Shown: positions 55,555 through 64,000 of the stretch, one piece after another
Position numbering within the stretch: position 1 is the first letter of the stretch
How the letters are laid out: each line of letters starts with the position of its first letter
Assembly (NCBI RefSeq): GCF_000968195.1
Contig: NZ_FO704550.1
Span: 1,302,001 to 1,366,000 of the forward strand
From: Xenorhabdus doucetiae
GTDB lineage: Bacteria; Pseudomonadota; Gammaproteobacteria; Enterobacterales; Enterobacteriaceae
Reading direction: 5' to 3'
DNA: 64,000 nt
Program-made: the position numbers and the translations under genes
Notes under the pieces: model-generated
Told to the model about the DNA's origin: nothing
Databases searched by the model: none
What the model saw: the letters and a program-made list of their open reading frames with translations, nothing else

Positions 55555-56423
55555 TGTCTATTTTAATCGATAAAAACACCAAAGTGATTTGCCAGGGATT
55601 TACTGGCAGCCAAGGCACTTTTCACTCCGAACAGGCGATAGTCTACGGGACTCAAATGGTCGGTGGTGTCACTCCGGGTAAAGGGGGTACTGAACATTTG
55701 GGTTTGCCTGTATTCAATACCGTGCGTGAAGCGGTTGAAGCAACGGGTGCAACCGCTTCTGTTATCTACGTTCCGGCGCCATTCTGTAAAGATTCCATTC
55801 TGGAAGCGATTGATGCGGGTATCAAATTGATCATCACGATCACAGAAGGTATCCCAACACTCGATATGCTGACCGTTAAGGTAAAACTGGATCAGGCGGG
55901 TGTACGCATGATTGGCCCTAACTGTCCGGGCGTTATTACACCTGATGAATGTAAGATCGGCATCATGCCTGGTCACATTCACAAATCAGGTAAAGTGGGT
56001 ATTGTCTCTCGTTCAGGCACATTGACTTATGAAGCTGTTAAACAGACCACCGATGCTGGATTAGGGCAATCTACCTGTGTGGGTATCGGTGGTGACCCGA
56101 TCCCAGGTTCAAACTTCATTGATATTCTGAAACTGTTCCAGGAAGATCCACAGACAGAAGCGATTGTCATGATCGGTGAAATCGGTGGTACAGCGGAAGA
56201 AGAAGCGGCTGCTTATATCAAACAACATGTGACTAAACCTGTTGTTGCTTATATTGCAGGTGTGACCGCACCTAAAGGTAAGCGCATGGGCCATGCTGGT
56301 GCGATTATCGCAGGTGGTAAGGGAACAGCAGATGAAAAATTTGCTGCACTGGAAGCGGCGGGTGTGAAGACGGTTCGCAGTCTTGCTGATATTGGCGATG
56401 CTGTAAAAGTGTTACTGGCATAA
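55554..56423 (+). CDS. sucD: SucD, succinyl-CoA synthetase alpha subunit
   Basis: 289 residues (E. coli 289). CoA-binding Rossmann N-terminus VICQGFTGSQGTFHSEQAI. GPNCPGVITP and GIVSRSGTLTYEAVKQT follow. GKRMGHAGAIIAGGKGTADEK carries the phosphorylated histidine. It is the last gene of the sdhCDAB-sucABCD operon and is followed by a terminator 30 bp downstream. Confidence 0.98.
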   Translation: MSILIDKNTKVICQGFTGSQGTFHSEQAIVYGTQMVGGVTPGKGGTEHLGLPVFNTVREAVEATGATASVIYVPAPFCKDSILEAIDAGIKLIITITEGIPTLDMLTVKVKLDQAGVRMIGPNCPGVITPDECKIGIMPGHIHKSGKVGIVSRSGTLTYEAVKQTTDAGLGQSTCVGIGGDPIPGSNFIDILKLFQEDPQTEAIVMIGEIGGTAEEEAAAYIKQHVTKPVVAYIAGVTAPKGKRMGHAGAIIAGGKGTADEKFAALEAAGVKTVRSLADIGDAVKVLLA

Positions 56424-56451
56424 GACATACAAAATAAAGCTATTTTTATAG

Positions 56452-56490
56452 AAAAAGGCTGCCTTAGGGTAGCCTTTTATTTTTATTTAT
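56452..56490 (+). terminator. Terminator of the sdh-suc operon
   Basis: AAAGGCT-GCCTTAGGGT-AGCCTTT with a T-rich tail (TTATTTTTATTTA), 31 bp after the sucD stop. In E. coli the 3' end of this transcript is processed into the SdhX small RNA; a counterpart could end here, but I do not see a matching seed sequence by eye. Confidence 0.8.
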
Positions 56491-56753
56491 AATATTAACA
56501 GTAGGTTAGTTCATTTATAAGATGCTTTTTTTCAATTTAATTGAACTGGATTTTAGGAAAACCTATTTATTTGATTAATTAAATTAGAAATATCGAGAAA
56601 ATATATTTTTTAAAGAATGAAAAAGAAAGGTTAATTTTCTAATGCATTTGACAGCAAAAAATAAATTACACGCCATTGCAAATAACAACTTATTAACACT
56701 CGGTAAACCATAATGAAATAATAACGGTAATGCTTAACAAAACAAGGAAAAAA

Positions 56754-56767
56754 TTGACTAAAATCAA
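56754..56767. promoter_or_regulatory. FNR-like site upstream of cydA
   Basis: TTGACTAAAATCAA fits the FNR consensus TTGAT-N4-ATCAA with one change in the left half. It lies about 300 bp before cydA. An oxygen-responsive site is expected for the cytochrome bd operon. Confidence 0.55.
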
Positions 56768-57066
56768 GTTATTACTCTGGATTGTATTCGCTAAAATTGA
56801 TTAAATTGATCTAGTATATATAGGTATTAGCCTGAGAATGTATAGTATTGTTGACCTATATTCAGAATTCCAAGCTGAGTCACGTAAAAGCTATTTATTG
56901 TATGTGAATATAGGCGTAATATTATTGTGGTATCTATTGAATTTTTGATTTTGTAATAATTCATTGTTGTGTTTGAGGCATTTATTGCTGGTAGTTACGA
57001 GGCTTTCGTTTTACGAAGTCGGGTTGCCGCAAGTCGGTGTCTTCCTGCTAGGAGCAAGGAGTCAAG

Positions 57067-58638
57067 ATGTTTGATATTGTCGAACTGTCACGATTACAGT
57101 TTGCCTTAACTGCTATGTACCATTTTCTGTTCGTACCCTTAACGCTCGGTATGGCGTTTTTGCTTGCGATCATGGAAACGGTATATGTCCTTTCTGGCAA
57201 ACAAATCTATAAAGATATGACAAAATTCTGGGGTAAGTTATTTGGTATTAACTTTGCTCTGGGTGTCGCAACGGGCTTGACCATGGAGTTCCAGTTCGGA
57301 ACCAACTGGTCATATTTCTCACATTATGTTGGTGATATTTTCGGTGCGCCTTTGGCCATCGAAGGTCTGATGGCATTCTTCCTCGAATCTACATTCGTTG
57401 GTCTGTTTTTCTTCGGCTGGGATCGACTGAGTAAGAAACAACACTTGGCGGTGACCTGGCTGGTTGCATTAGGCTCTAATTTCTCGGCACTGTGGATCTT
57501 GATTGCGAATGGTTGGATGCAAAACCCGATTGCGTCTGACTTTAACTTCGAAACCATGCGAATGGAAATGGTGAGCTTCAGCGAACTGGTACTTAACCCT
57601 GTTGCTCAGGTGAAATTTGTTCACACTGTTGCAGCCGGTTATGTGACAGGTGCCATTTTTGTATTGGGTATCAGCGCTTACTATCTGCTTAAAGGGCGCG
57701 ATTTAGCGTTTGCCAAACGTTCTTTTGCGATTGCAGCCAGTTTTGGTATGGCTGCGGTACTGTCCGTTATTGTTCTGGGTGATGAATCTGGCTATGAAAT
57801 GGGGGACGTGCAGAAAACCAAATTGGCAGCCATTGAAGCAGAGTGGGAAACCCAGCCGCCTCCAGCTTCATTCACACTGATTGGTCTTCCTGATCAGGAC
57901 AAAATGGAAAATAAATATTCCATCCAAATTCCTTACGTTTTAGGTTTGATTGCTACCCGCTCCACAGATACGCCTGTCGTTGGTCTGCGTGATCTGATGA
58001 GCCAGCATGAGCAGCGTATTCGTAACGGTATTAAAGCCTATGAATTATTGGAAGAACTGCGGGCGGGTAATGTTGATCCGAGTGTTCGCAGTGCATTCAA
58101 TGAAAGTAAGAAAGATCTTGGCTATGGTATGCTCGTGAAGCGTTACACCCAAAACGTCACTGATGCGACAGAAGAGCAGATTAAAGCCGCAGCGAAAGAT
58201 TCTATTCCACGTGTTGCACCACTCTATTTCGCATTCCGTATCATGGTTGCCGCTGGCTTTATCATGCTGTTGGTTATCGGTCTGTCATTCTTGAGTGTTA
58301 TCCGTAACCGTATCGGACAACATAAGTGGCTATTGCGTGCTGCATTGTTCAGCATTCCATTGCCGTGGATTGCCGTTGAAGCGGGTTGGTTTGTCGCAGA
58401 ATACGGCCGTCAGCCGTGGGCGATTGGTGAAGTGTTGCCAACGGCTGTTGCGTCTTCAACACGCAGTGTCGGCGATCTGATTTTCTCAATGGTGCTGATT
58501 TGTGGTCTGTACACTTTGTTCTTGATCGCAGAGATGTTCTTGATGTTCAAATTTGCCCGTCTTGGCCCAAGCAGCCTCAAGACCGGACGTTATCATTTTG
58601 AACAAAAAACAGCTTCTTCAGCGAATAATATTGAGTAA
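57067..58638 (+). CDS. cydA: CydA, cytochrome bd-I ubiquinol oxidase subunit I
   Basis: 523 residues (E. coli 522). His19 in LTAMYHFLF ligates haem b595. Long Q-loop form, with TMEFQFGTNWSYFSHYVG at about 75-100, FVHTVAAGYVTGA with the haem ligand His and RIMVAAGFIMLL near the end. GEVLPTAVASST follows. It oxidises quinol and reduces O2 with high affinity. First gene of cydABX-ybgE; AAGGAG lies 9 nt before the ATG. Confidence 0.98.
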   Translation: MFDIVELSRLQFALTAMYHFLFVPLTLGMAFLLAIMETVYVLSGKQIYKDMTKFWGKLFGINFALGVATGLTMEFQFGTNWSYFSHYVGDIFGAPLAIEGLMAFFLESTFVGLFFFGWDRLSKKQHLAVTWLVALGSNFSALWILIANGWMQNPIASDFNFETMRMEMVSFSELVLNPVAQVKFVHTVAAGYVTGAIFVLGISAYYLLKGRDLAFAKRSFAIAASFGMAAVLSVIVLGDESGYEMGDVQKTKLAAIEAEWETQPPPASFTLIGLPDQDKMENKYSIQIPYVLGLIATRSTDTPVVGLRDLMSQHEQRIRNGIKAYELLEELRAGNVDPSVRSAFNESKKDLGYGMLVKRYTQNVTDATEEQIKAAAKDSIPRVAPLYFAFRIMVAAGFIMLLVIGLSFLSVIRNRIGQHKWLLRAALFSIPLPWIAVEAGWFVAEYGRQPWAIGEVLPTAVASSTRSVGDLIFSMVLICGLYTLFLIAEMFLMFKFARLGPSSLKTGRYHFEQKTASSANNIE

Positions 58639-58652
58639 GCAGGAGTCCACTT

Positions 58653-59792
58653 ATGCTTGATTATGATGTATTACGATTTATATGGTGGCTGCTGATTGGT
58701 GTGTTACTGATCGGTTTCACCGTGACTGATGGTTTTGACATGGGTGTCGGTATCTTGTTGCGGATCATTGGTAAAAATGATACTGAACGCCGCATCATGA
58801 TTAACTCCATTGCCCCACACTGGGATGGTAACCAAGTTTGGTTAATTACTGCCGGTGGTGCTCTGTTTGCCGCATGGCCGATGGTTTATGCAGCCGCTTT
58901 CTCTGGTTTTTATGTGGCAATGATCCTGGTCTTGGCTGCATTATTCTTCCGTCCGGTTGGTTTTGATTACCGTTCAAAACTGGAAAACAGCAAGTGGCGG
59001 AATATGTGGGATTGGGGGCTGGTTATTGGCAGCTTTGTACCTGCGCTGGTGATCGGGGTTGCGTTTGGTAACTTACTGCAAGGCGTACCGCTGGCAGTGG
59101 ATACTTACCTGCGTGTCTCTTACGAAGGTTCGTTCTTCGGATTGCTGAATCCTTATGGATTACTGGCTGGTGTGATCAGCCTGATGATGATTGTGACGCA
59201 AGGCGCAACTTATCTGCAAATGCGTACCACGGGCGAATTGCACCTGCGCTCCCGTACCGCGACCCATGTTTGTGCAGCGGTAACCGCAATTGCATTCCTG
59301 TTGGCGGGGATCTGGCTGATTTATGGCATTGACGGCTATGTTGTCACGGGAGGGCTGGATGTTAATGCAGCATCTAATCCGTTACATAAAGAAGTGGTTC
59401 AGCAGGCAGGCGCATGGCTGACCAATTTCAATCACTATCCGATTTTGTGGGCGATACCTGCGTTGGGCGTACTGCTTCCTCTGCTGACTATCCTGACCAC
59501 TTGGATGGATAAAGGTGCTTGGGCATTCTTCTTCTCATCACTAACAGTTGCTTGTATTATCTTGACTTCTGGTATTGCGATGTTCCCGTTCGTGATGCCA
59601 TCAAGCCTTGACCCGAATGTCAGTCTGACGATGTGGGATGCGACATCCAGTCAATGGACGTTGCAAATTATGTTCGTTGTTGCACTTATCTTCGTTCCTA
59701 TTGTGCTGTCTTACACCATTTGGTGTTATTACAAAACCTTCGGGCGTTTGGATAAGAATTATATTGAAAACAACAAACACTCACTGTACTAA
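58653..59792 (+). CDS. cydB: CydB, cytochrome bd-I ubiquinol oxidase subunit II
   Basis: 379 residues (E. coli 379) with eight to nine membrane segments. The start MLDYDVLRFIWWLLIGVLLIGFTVTDGFDMGVG and SIAPHWDGNQVWLITAGGALFAAWP are family landmarks. It partners CydA and lies 14 bp downstream. Confidence 0.98.
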   Translation: MLDYDVLRFIWWLLIGVLLIGFTVTDGFDMGVGILLRIIGKNDTERRIMINSIAPHWDGNQVWLITAGGALFAAWPMVYAAAFSGFYVAMILVLAALFFRPVGFDYRSKLENSKWRNMWDWGLVIGSFVPALVIGVAFGNLLQGVPLAVDTYLRVSYEGSFFGLLNPYGLLAGVISLMMIVTQGATYLQMRTTGELHLRSRTATHVCAAVTAIAFLLAGIWLIYGIDGYVVTGGLDVNAASNPLHKEVVQQAGAWLTNFNHYPILWAIPALGVLLPLLTILTTWMDKGAWAFFFSSLTVACIILTSGIAMFPFVMPSSLDPNVSLTMWDATSSQWTLQIMFVVALIFVPIVLSYTIWCYYKTFGRLDKNYIENNKHSLY

Positions 59793-59804
59793 AGGAGCAT
59801 AGGC

Positions 59805-59921
59805 ATGTGGTATTTTGCTTGGATTCTCGGAACGCTTTTAGCTTGTAGCTTCGCTGTTATTGCTGCCTTGGCACTTGAGCATAGCGAATCACAAACAGCC
59901 TCTGAGAGTGACAAAAAATAA
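59805..59921 (+). CDS. cydX: CydX, small subunit of cytochrome bd-I
   Basis: A 38-residue membrane peptide: MWYFAWILGTLLACSFAVIA then ALALEHSESQTASESDKK. Matches CydX of E. coli (37 residues, MWYFAWILG start). AAAGGAG lies 8 nt upstream. It stabilises the bd oxidase. Its stop overlaps the ybgE start (TAATG). Confidence 0.95.
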   Translation: MWYFAWILGTLLACSFAVIAALALEHSESQTASESDKK

Positions 59922-60208
59922 TGTTGGCTGATAAATGTTACCAACTTATGGATAAGAGCCTGTTGAGGGCTCTTATCCTCATCATCGCCTTAACGCTTGC
60001 TGCATGTGTGTTTTGGCAGCCTGCTCGTTTTGCTGCCAACACCAGTTCACTACAAATATGGCAAGGCATTTTATTGATCTGGGCAGTTTGTTCTGGCGTG
60101 ACTTTTGGTATTGGTTTTCATCCTAAACGTATTATCTGGCGTCTGTTTTTTCACCCATTACCTGCATTTTTCATTCTTCTTTTTGGCTTATATCATTTCT
60201 TTAAGTAA
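59921..60208 (+). CDS. ybgE: YbgE, cyd operon membrane protein
   Basis: 95 residues with three hydrophobic segments (about 14-30, 45-65 and 77-93). It ends PLPAFFILLFGLYHFFK. Matches the YbgE/CydE family that follows cydX in enterobacteria. Function is not firmly established; it is associated with the bd oxidase operon. Start overlaps the cydX stop by one base. Confidence 0.9.
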   Translation: MLADKCYQLMDKSLLRALILIIALTLAACVFWQPARFAANTSSLQIWQGILLIWAVCSGVTFGIGFHPKRIIWRLFFHPLPAFFILLFGLYHFFK

Positions 60209-60322
60209 ACTAATCGTAATTTTATAGGAGATTGGCCTATAAATTTTTTTTACTAACAGGCCATTCCAAAGCGCTATTGTCTTGAGTATAGTGGCAGCGT
60301 CAATTCGCCTAATTAGGATTAT

Positions 60323-60727
60323 ATGAGTAATATGTTATTCCGTTGGCCTATCCGTGTTTACTATGAAGACACAGATGCTAGTGGTGTGGTTTATCACGCT
60401 CGATATTTGGTCTTTTACGAAAGAGCTCGTACAGAGATGTTGCGTGAAAAAGGCTTCCACCAACAACCTATGTTAGATGAGCAAGTTGGCTTTGTTGTTA
60501 GTCGCATGACGATTGACTATCGAAAACCAGCAAAACTGGATGATGAGCTGGTGGTTGAAAGCGAAGTTACGAATATCCGTGGTGCTTCTCTGACATTTAT
60601 TCAACGAATTGTTGATTGCAATGGCGTAGTTATCAACAGCACAGAATGCCTGGTTGTCTACGTGAATTCATCTCAAATGAAGCCGATGGCGCTTCCAAAG
60701 TCTATTGTCGCGGAGTTTAAGCAGTGA
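60323..60727 (+). CDS. ybgC: YbgC, acyl-CoA thioesterase of the Tol-Pal locus
   Basis: 134 residues (E. coli 134). Hotdog fold with VYYEDTDASGVVYHARYLVFYERAR, in which Asp is the catalytic residue. It hydrolyses short acyl-CoAs in the cytosol and is associated with phospholipid enzymes. The gene starts the ybgC-tolQRAB run. tolQ starts with GTG overlapping the ybgC stop by 4 bp. Confidence 0.96.
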   Translation: MSNMLFRWPIRVYYEDTDASGVVYHARYLVFYERARTEMLREKGFHQQPMLDEQVGFVVSRMTIDYRKPAKLDDELVVESEVTNIRGASLTFIQRIVDCNGVVINSTECLVVYVNSSQMKPMALPKSIVAEFKQ

Positions 60728-61413
60728 CTGACATGAACATCCTTGATTTATTTCTTAAGGCAGGTTTCTTAGTTCAGCTAATCATGTTGATTTTGATTGG
60801 CTTTTCTATCGTTTCTTGGGCAATTATTATTCAACGGGCAAAAATTCTTAATGCAGCCAGCCGTGAAGCTGAAGCATTTGAAGATAAATTTTGGTCTGGC
60901 ATTGAATTATCTCGTCTTTATAAAGAAAGTCAGTCACGCCGTGATTCGCTAAATGGTGTTGAACAGATATTCCATTCTGGGTTTAAAGAGTTTGCTCGTT
61001 TACATCAGGCAAATAACCATGCACCCGAAGCGGTTATCACAGGGGCTACTCGTGCTATGCGCATTTCACTCAATCGTGAATTGGAAGTGTTAGAAAATCA
61101 CATTCCGTTTCTGGGAACGGTGGGTTCTGTGAGTCCTTATATTGGTTTGTTTGGTACGGTCTGGGGCATCATGCATGCCTTTATTGCTTTGGGGGCAGTC
61201 AAACAGGCAACATTACAAATGGTTGCGCCCGGTATTGCGGAAGCGCTGATTGCTACTGCAATCGGTCTGTTTGCGGCAATTCCTGCGGTGATGGCTTATA
61301 ACCGCCTGAACCAGCGTGTTAACAAACTAGAACAAGTTTACGATAACTTTATGGAAGAATTCCTGGCTATTCTGCATCGTCAGGCCTTTGCTTCCAATAC
61401 CAATAAGTCGTAA
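60724..61413 (+). CDS. tolQ: TolQ, Tol-Pal proton channel subunit
   Basis: 229 residues from a GTG at 60724, as in E. coli (MTDMNILDLFLKAGFLVQLIML). Three membrane segments (about 15-35, 135-157, 170-195); GTVGSVSPYIGLFGTVWGIM and APGIAEALIATAIGLFAAIPAVMAYN form the channel face. With TolR it uses the proton gradient to power TolA. Overlap with ybgC couples translation. Confidence 0.97.
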   Translation: MTDMNILDLFLKAGFLVQLIMLILIGFSIVSWAIIIQRAKILNAASREAEAFEDKFWSGIELSRLYKESQSRRDSLNGVEQIFHSGFKEFARLHQANNHAPEAVITGATRAMRISLNRELEVLENHIPFLGTVGSVSPYIGLFGTVWGIMHAFIALGAVKQATLQMVAPGIAEALIATAIGLFAAIPAVMAYNRLNQRVNKLEQVYDNFMEEFLAILHRQAFASNTNKS

Positions 61414-61437
61414 TAAATCGTAAGGGGAAATCAGCGA

Positions 61438-61869
61438 ATGGCGCGCACTCGTAGTCGCAGACGTGAGCTAAAATCTGAGATCAATATCGTCCCCTTGCTG
61501 GACGTGTTGCTGGTATTACTGCTTATTTTCATGGCAACAGCACCGATTATCACGCAAAGCGTAGAAGTCGATTTACCTGACTCGGTGGATTCACAAACAG
61601 TTTCCAGCACTGATAATCCGCCGGTCATTGTGGAAGTTTCTGGGGTAGGGCAATACAACATGGTTGTTAACCAGGAACGTTTGGAATTGTTACCTGAACA
61701 GCAAATCGTTGCAGAAGCTCAAACCTTGATGAAAGCCAATTCGAAAACGATTTTCCTGATTGGTGGTTCTAAAGAAGTTCCTTATGATGAAATTATCAAG
61801 GCATTGAATATGCTTCGTCAGGCAGGGGTAAAATCGGTGGGCTTAATGACTCAGCCTATCGGCTCCTGA
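61438..61869 (+). CDS. tolR: TolR, Tol-Pal proton channel subunit
   Basis: 143 residues (E. coli 142). One N-terminal membrane helix with NIVPLLDVLLVLLLIFMATAP, in which Asp is the proton-carrying residue, then a periplasmic domain. AAGGGGAAATC precedes the ATG. It lies 24 bp after tolQ. Confidence 0.97.
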   Translation: MARTRSRRRELKSEINIVPLLDVLLVLLLIFMATAPIITQSVEVDLPDSVDSQTVSSTDNPPVIVEVSGVGQYNMVVNQERLELLPEQQIVAEAQTLMKANSKTIFLIGGSKEVPYDEIIKALNMLRQAGVKSVGLMTQPIGS

Positions 61870-61895
61870 CAGCGGCGGTCACTTAAAGTTTCTGG

Positions 61896-62948
61896 ATGTC
61901 GAACGTGGGAAAGACAAACGAGCAAAACAATAGGCTGAATCGCGCTATTATCATTTCGGTAATATTGCATGCTATCCTGATCGGTTTTCTGATTTGGGGT
62001 TCTCTGGTGCAGAAAACAGAAATGGGCGGCGGCGGACAAAATGGGACTGTCATTGATGCTGTTATGGTCGATCCAAATGCGGTTGTTCAGCAATATAATC
62101 AGCAGCAACAGCAACAGGCTAATGCCAAGTTAGCCGAGCAACAGCGGAAGAAAAAAGCCGAACAACAGGCGGCCGAATTGCGGGCAAAGCAGGCGGAAGA
62201 ACAGGAACGTTTGAAAGCGGCTGAAGAAGAGCGGATTAAAGCGCTACAGGCAGCCGAAACACAGAAAAAACAGTCTGAGGCTGCGGCGGCCAAAGCGCGT
62301 GAAGAGCAGAAACAAGCAGAAGAAGCGGCTGCAAAGGCACTGGCAGAAAAAGAGAGAATTCTAAAAGAGCAGGCCGAAGCCCAACAGAAAGCAGAAGCTC
62401 AAGCGAAGAAAGAAGCGGAAGAGGCAGCAAAACGCAAAGCCGCGGCTGAAGCAAAAGCTAAAGCGGATGCAGAAGCCAAAGCAAAAGCTGAGGCAGAAGC
62501 TAAGGCCAAAGCAGAGGCTGAGGCGAAAGCAAAGGCTAAAGCCAAGGCAGAAGCAGCCAAACAGGCTCAGACAGTTGATGATCTGTTAGGTGGATTAACA
62601 TCTAATGCACCTAAACAGGGTGGGGCGAGCGCGGCAGGAAAGGGGGGCGGTAAGAAAAGCGGCCTTTCTCAGCAGGATATTAATAGTTATCTCGGAAAAG
62701 TTCAGGCTGCAATACAGAGCAAATTTTATGATTCGAATTTATATATCGGACGAACCTGTGAATTAAACATAAAATTGGCTCCAGATGGATTGCTCATTGA
62801 TATCAAAGCAGGGGCAGGTGATCCGGCGTTATGCCGGGCAGCAATTACCGCTGCTAATCTGGCGAAAAAAATGCCACCTCCACCAAGCAAAGAGGTTTAT
62901 GAGTATTTTAAGAATTTCACACTAGAATTTAAACCGCAGTTAAATTAA
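61896..62948 (+). CDS. tolA: TolA, cell envelope integrity protein
   Basis: 350 residues (E. coli 421). One N-terminal helix (about 17-38, AIIISVILHAILIGFLIWGSL), a long Ala/Lys/Glu helical stalk with AKAEAEAKAKAEAEAK repeats (about 75-230), a Gly-rich linker (about 245-260) and the C-terminal TolAIII domain (about 265-350, ending YEYFKNFTLEFKPQLN). The central stalk is about 70 residues shorter than in E. coli. It bridges the inner membrane to TolB-Pal and is a receptor for some colicins and filamentous phage. Confidence 0.96.
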   Translation: MSNVGKTNEQNNRLNRAIIISVILHAILIGFLIWGSLVQKTEMGGGGQNGTVIDAVMVDPNAVVQQYNQQQQQQANAKLAEQQRKKKAEQQAAELRAKQAEEQERLKAAEEERIKALQAAETQKKQSEAAAAKAREEQKQAEEAAAKALAEKERILKEQAEAQQKAEAQAKKEAEEAAKRKAAAEAKAKADAEAKAKAEAEAKAKAEAEAKAKAKAKAEAAKQAQTVDDLLGGLTSNAPKQGGASAAGKGGGKKSGLSQQDINSYLGKVQAAIQSKFYDSNLYIGRTCELNIKLAPDGLLIDIKAGAGDPALCRAAITAANLAKKMPPPPSKEVYEYFKNFTLEFKPQLN

Positions 62949-63110
62949 ATGCTTAGTGGATAAGCATCCTCCTCTAAGTAAACTTTCGAATAATTTATAT
63001 GTACAAACAAAATTATTAGATTTTATTTAGGTGTCTAGTTTTGTTTGTTGGCGTTTGTGTTAGAATCCGGCGGATTATTGCGTCAGGTAAGAGATCGCGA
63101 TAAGGGAGAG

Positions 63111-64000
63111 ATGATGAAGCAAACTTTTAGACAAATGTTTAAGGTCATATTGGGCTTTCTGATGCTGTGGGCAACAGTTGCTCAGGCAGAGGTTCGCATT
63201 GAGATTACACAAGGCGTTGATTCTGCTCGTCCTATTGGGGTCGTGCCATTTAAATGGACTGGGGCAGGCGATGCGCCTGAAAATATCGGTTCAATTATCG
63301 CTGCGGATTTGAGAAACAGTGGAAAATTTAATCCGATTGATGCCACTCGTATGCCGCAACAACCGACGACGGCATCAGAGGTAACGCCTGCTGCATGGTC
63401 TGCGTTGGGGATTGACTCAGTTGTTGTTGGGCGCATTCAGCCCAGTGCGGATGGTAAATTTCTGGTCTCTTATCAGCTTGTCGACGTTGCAGGTGCACCA
63501 GGAACAATGTTGGCACAAGAACAATTTACCATTGAGAAGAAATGGTTGCGCTTTGCGGCACACACAGTCAGTAATCAGGTTTTTGAAAAACTGACGGGCA
63601 TTAAAGGTGCGTTTACCACCCGTATAGCTTATGTTGTCAAAAATAATGGGGCGGCTAAGTTTCCGTATGAGCTGCGGGTTTCTGATTATGATGGTTATAA
63701 TCAATCCACCGTACATAGCTCACCAGAACCCTTGATGTCGCCAGCATGGTCGCCGGATGCGTCCAAACTGGCTTATGTGACATTTGAAAGTGGTCGCTCT
63801 GCATTGATTATTCAAACACTGGCAACAGGTACTGTACGCCAGGTGGCTTCGTTTCCTCGCCATAACGGAGCGCCTGCATTTTCTCCGGATGGGACTAAAC
63901 TTGCCTTTGCATTATCTAAAACGGGTAGTTTGAATCTTTACGTGATGGATTTAGCTTCTGGTCAAATCCGTCAAGTTACTGATGGCCGCAGTAATAACAC
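63111..64000 (+). CDS. tolB: TolB, periplasmic Tol-Pal protein (3' end outside window)
   Basis: An open frame of 296 codons to the right edge, starting MMKQTFRQMFKVILGFLMLWA with AAGGGAGAG upstream. Signal peptide ends TVAQA before EVRIEITQGV. The D1 domain (about 25-165) is followed by the start of the beta propeller (MSPAWSPDASKLAYVTFESG, FSPDGTKLAFALSKTG). TolB links TolA and Pal in the periplasm. The last propeller blades are cut off by the window. A 162-bp gap separates it from tolA, in which a separate promoter is possible. Confidence 0.97.
   Translation, partial: MMKQTFRQMFKVILGFLMLWATVAQAEVRIEITQGVDSARPIGVVPFKWTGAGDAPENIGSIIAADLRNSGKFNPIDATRMPQQPTTASEVTPAAWSALGIDSVVVGRIQPSADGKFLVSYQLVDVAGAPGTMLAQEQFTIEKKWLRFAAHTVSNQVFEKLTGIKGAFTTRIAYVVKNNGAAKFPYELRVSDYDGYNQSTVHSSPEPLMSPAWSPDASKLAYVTFESGRSALIIQTLATGTVRQVASFPRHNGAPAFSPDGTKLAFALSKTGSLNLYVMDLASGQIRQVTDGRSNN

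Larger units (their letters stand above)
56424..57066. promoter_or_regulatory. sucD-cydA intergenic region (cydABX promoter)
   Basis: This 643-bp AT-rich gap holds no gene. It contains the operon terminator (56452-56490), an ArcA-like AT run (TTGATTAATTAAATTAG at 56571-56587) and an FNR-type dyad (56754-56767). AAGGAG at 57055 is the cydA ribosome site. In E. coli cydA is activated by ArcA and repressed by FNR, in line with these sites. Confidence 0.6.

Overview
The window is a chromosomal segment of a gammaproteobacterium of the Enterobacterales, most likely Xenorhabdus (Photorhabdus is the next candidate). The right half keeps the E. coli-like order ybfF / seqA-pgm / kdpFABCD / ybfA / ybgI / gltA / sdhCDAB-sucABCD / cydABX-ybgE / ybgC-tolQRAB, with proteins close to the E. 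coli ones. The left half is accessory DNA with a giant MARTX toxin. The genus call rests on protein resemblance recalled from memory; no search was run.

Region 1 (1-19.1 kb): a complete MARTX toxin locus in the Vibrio cholerae layout. rtxB and rtxD (rtxD cut by the window edge) encode the dedicated type I exporter and point left. rtxH, rtxC (lysine acyltransferase) and rtxA (4732 codons) point right. RtxA carries N-terminal glycine-rich repeats, a carbohydrate-binding-like module, a coiled coil, and then the effector cargo: a first-position domain of unknown function (DUF1-like), RID (Rho inactivation, H2588/C2828), ABH (alpha/beta hydrolase, S3077/H3187) and a YopT/PaTox-like C58 papain-fold domain (C3288/H3427/D3446). 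The InsP6-dependent cysteine protease (H3723/C3768) and the C-terminal RTX repeats follow. The divergent promoter region is dense in inverted and tandem repeats.

Region 2 (19.1-27 kb): accessory genes. An ABC/SMC-type ATPase and a TOPRIM-like DUF4276 protein overlap by four bases and form a candidate phage-defence pair. After it comes a small methylation/oxidation cluster: two paralogous SAM methyltransferases flank an FAD oxidoreductase, an O-methyltransferase and an inositol-monophosphatase-family enzyme. It looks like a small-molecule pathway; the product is unknown.

Region 3 (27-44.6 kb): core genes with local rearrangement. ybfF, seqA and pgm are followed by an EamA half-transporter and a lipoprotein pullulanase, then kdpFABCD on the minus strand. 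KdpD stops 59 residues after its phospho-accepting histidine, so it has no ATP-binding kinase domain, and no kdpE follows. The pullulanase ends about 35 bp away, yet a KdpE-box-like sequence remains upstream of kdpF. ybfA, ybgI and a divergent Bcr/CflA-type MFS pump / AraC regulator pair complete the region.

Region 4 (44.6-64 kb): central metabolism and envelope. gltA (minus) is divergent from sdhCDAB-sucABCD (TCA cycle), followed by cydABX-ybgE (cytochrome bd oxidase) and ybgC-tolQRAB (Tol-Pal envelope machine, tolB cut by the window end). CRP-like and FNR-like sites lie upstream of sdhC and cydA.

A 104-bp palindromic intergenic element occurs three times (3395, 26787, 40981).
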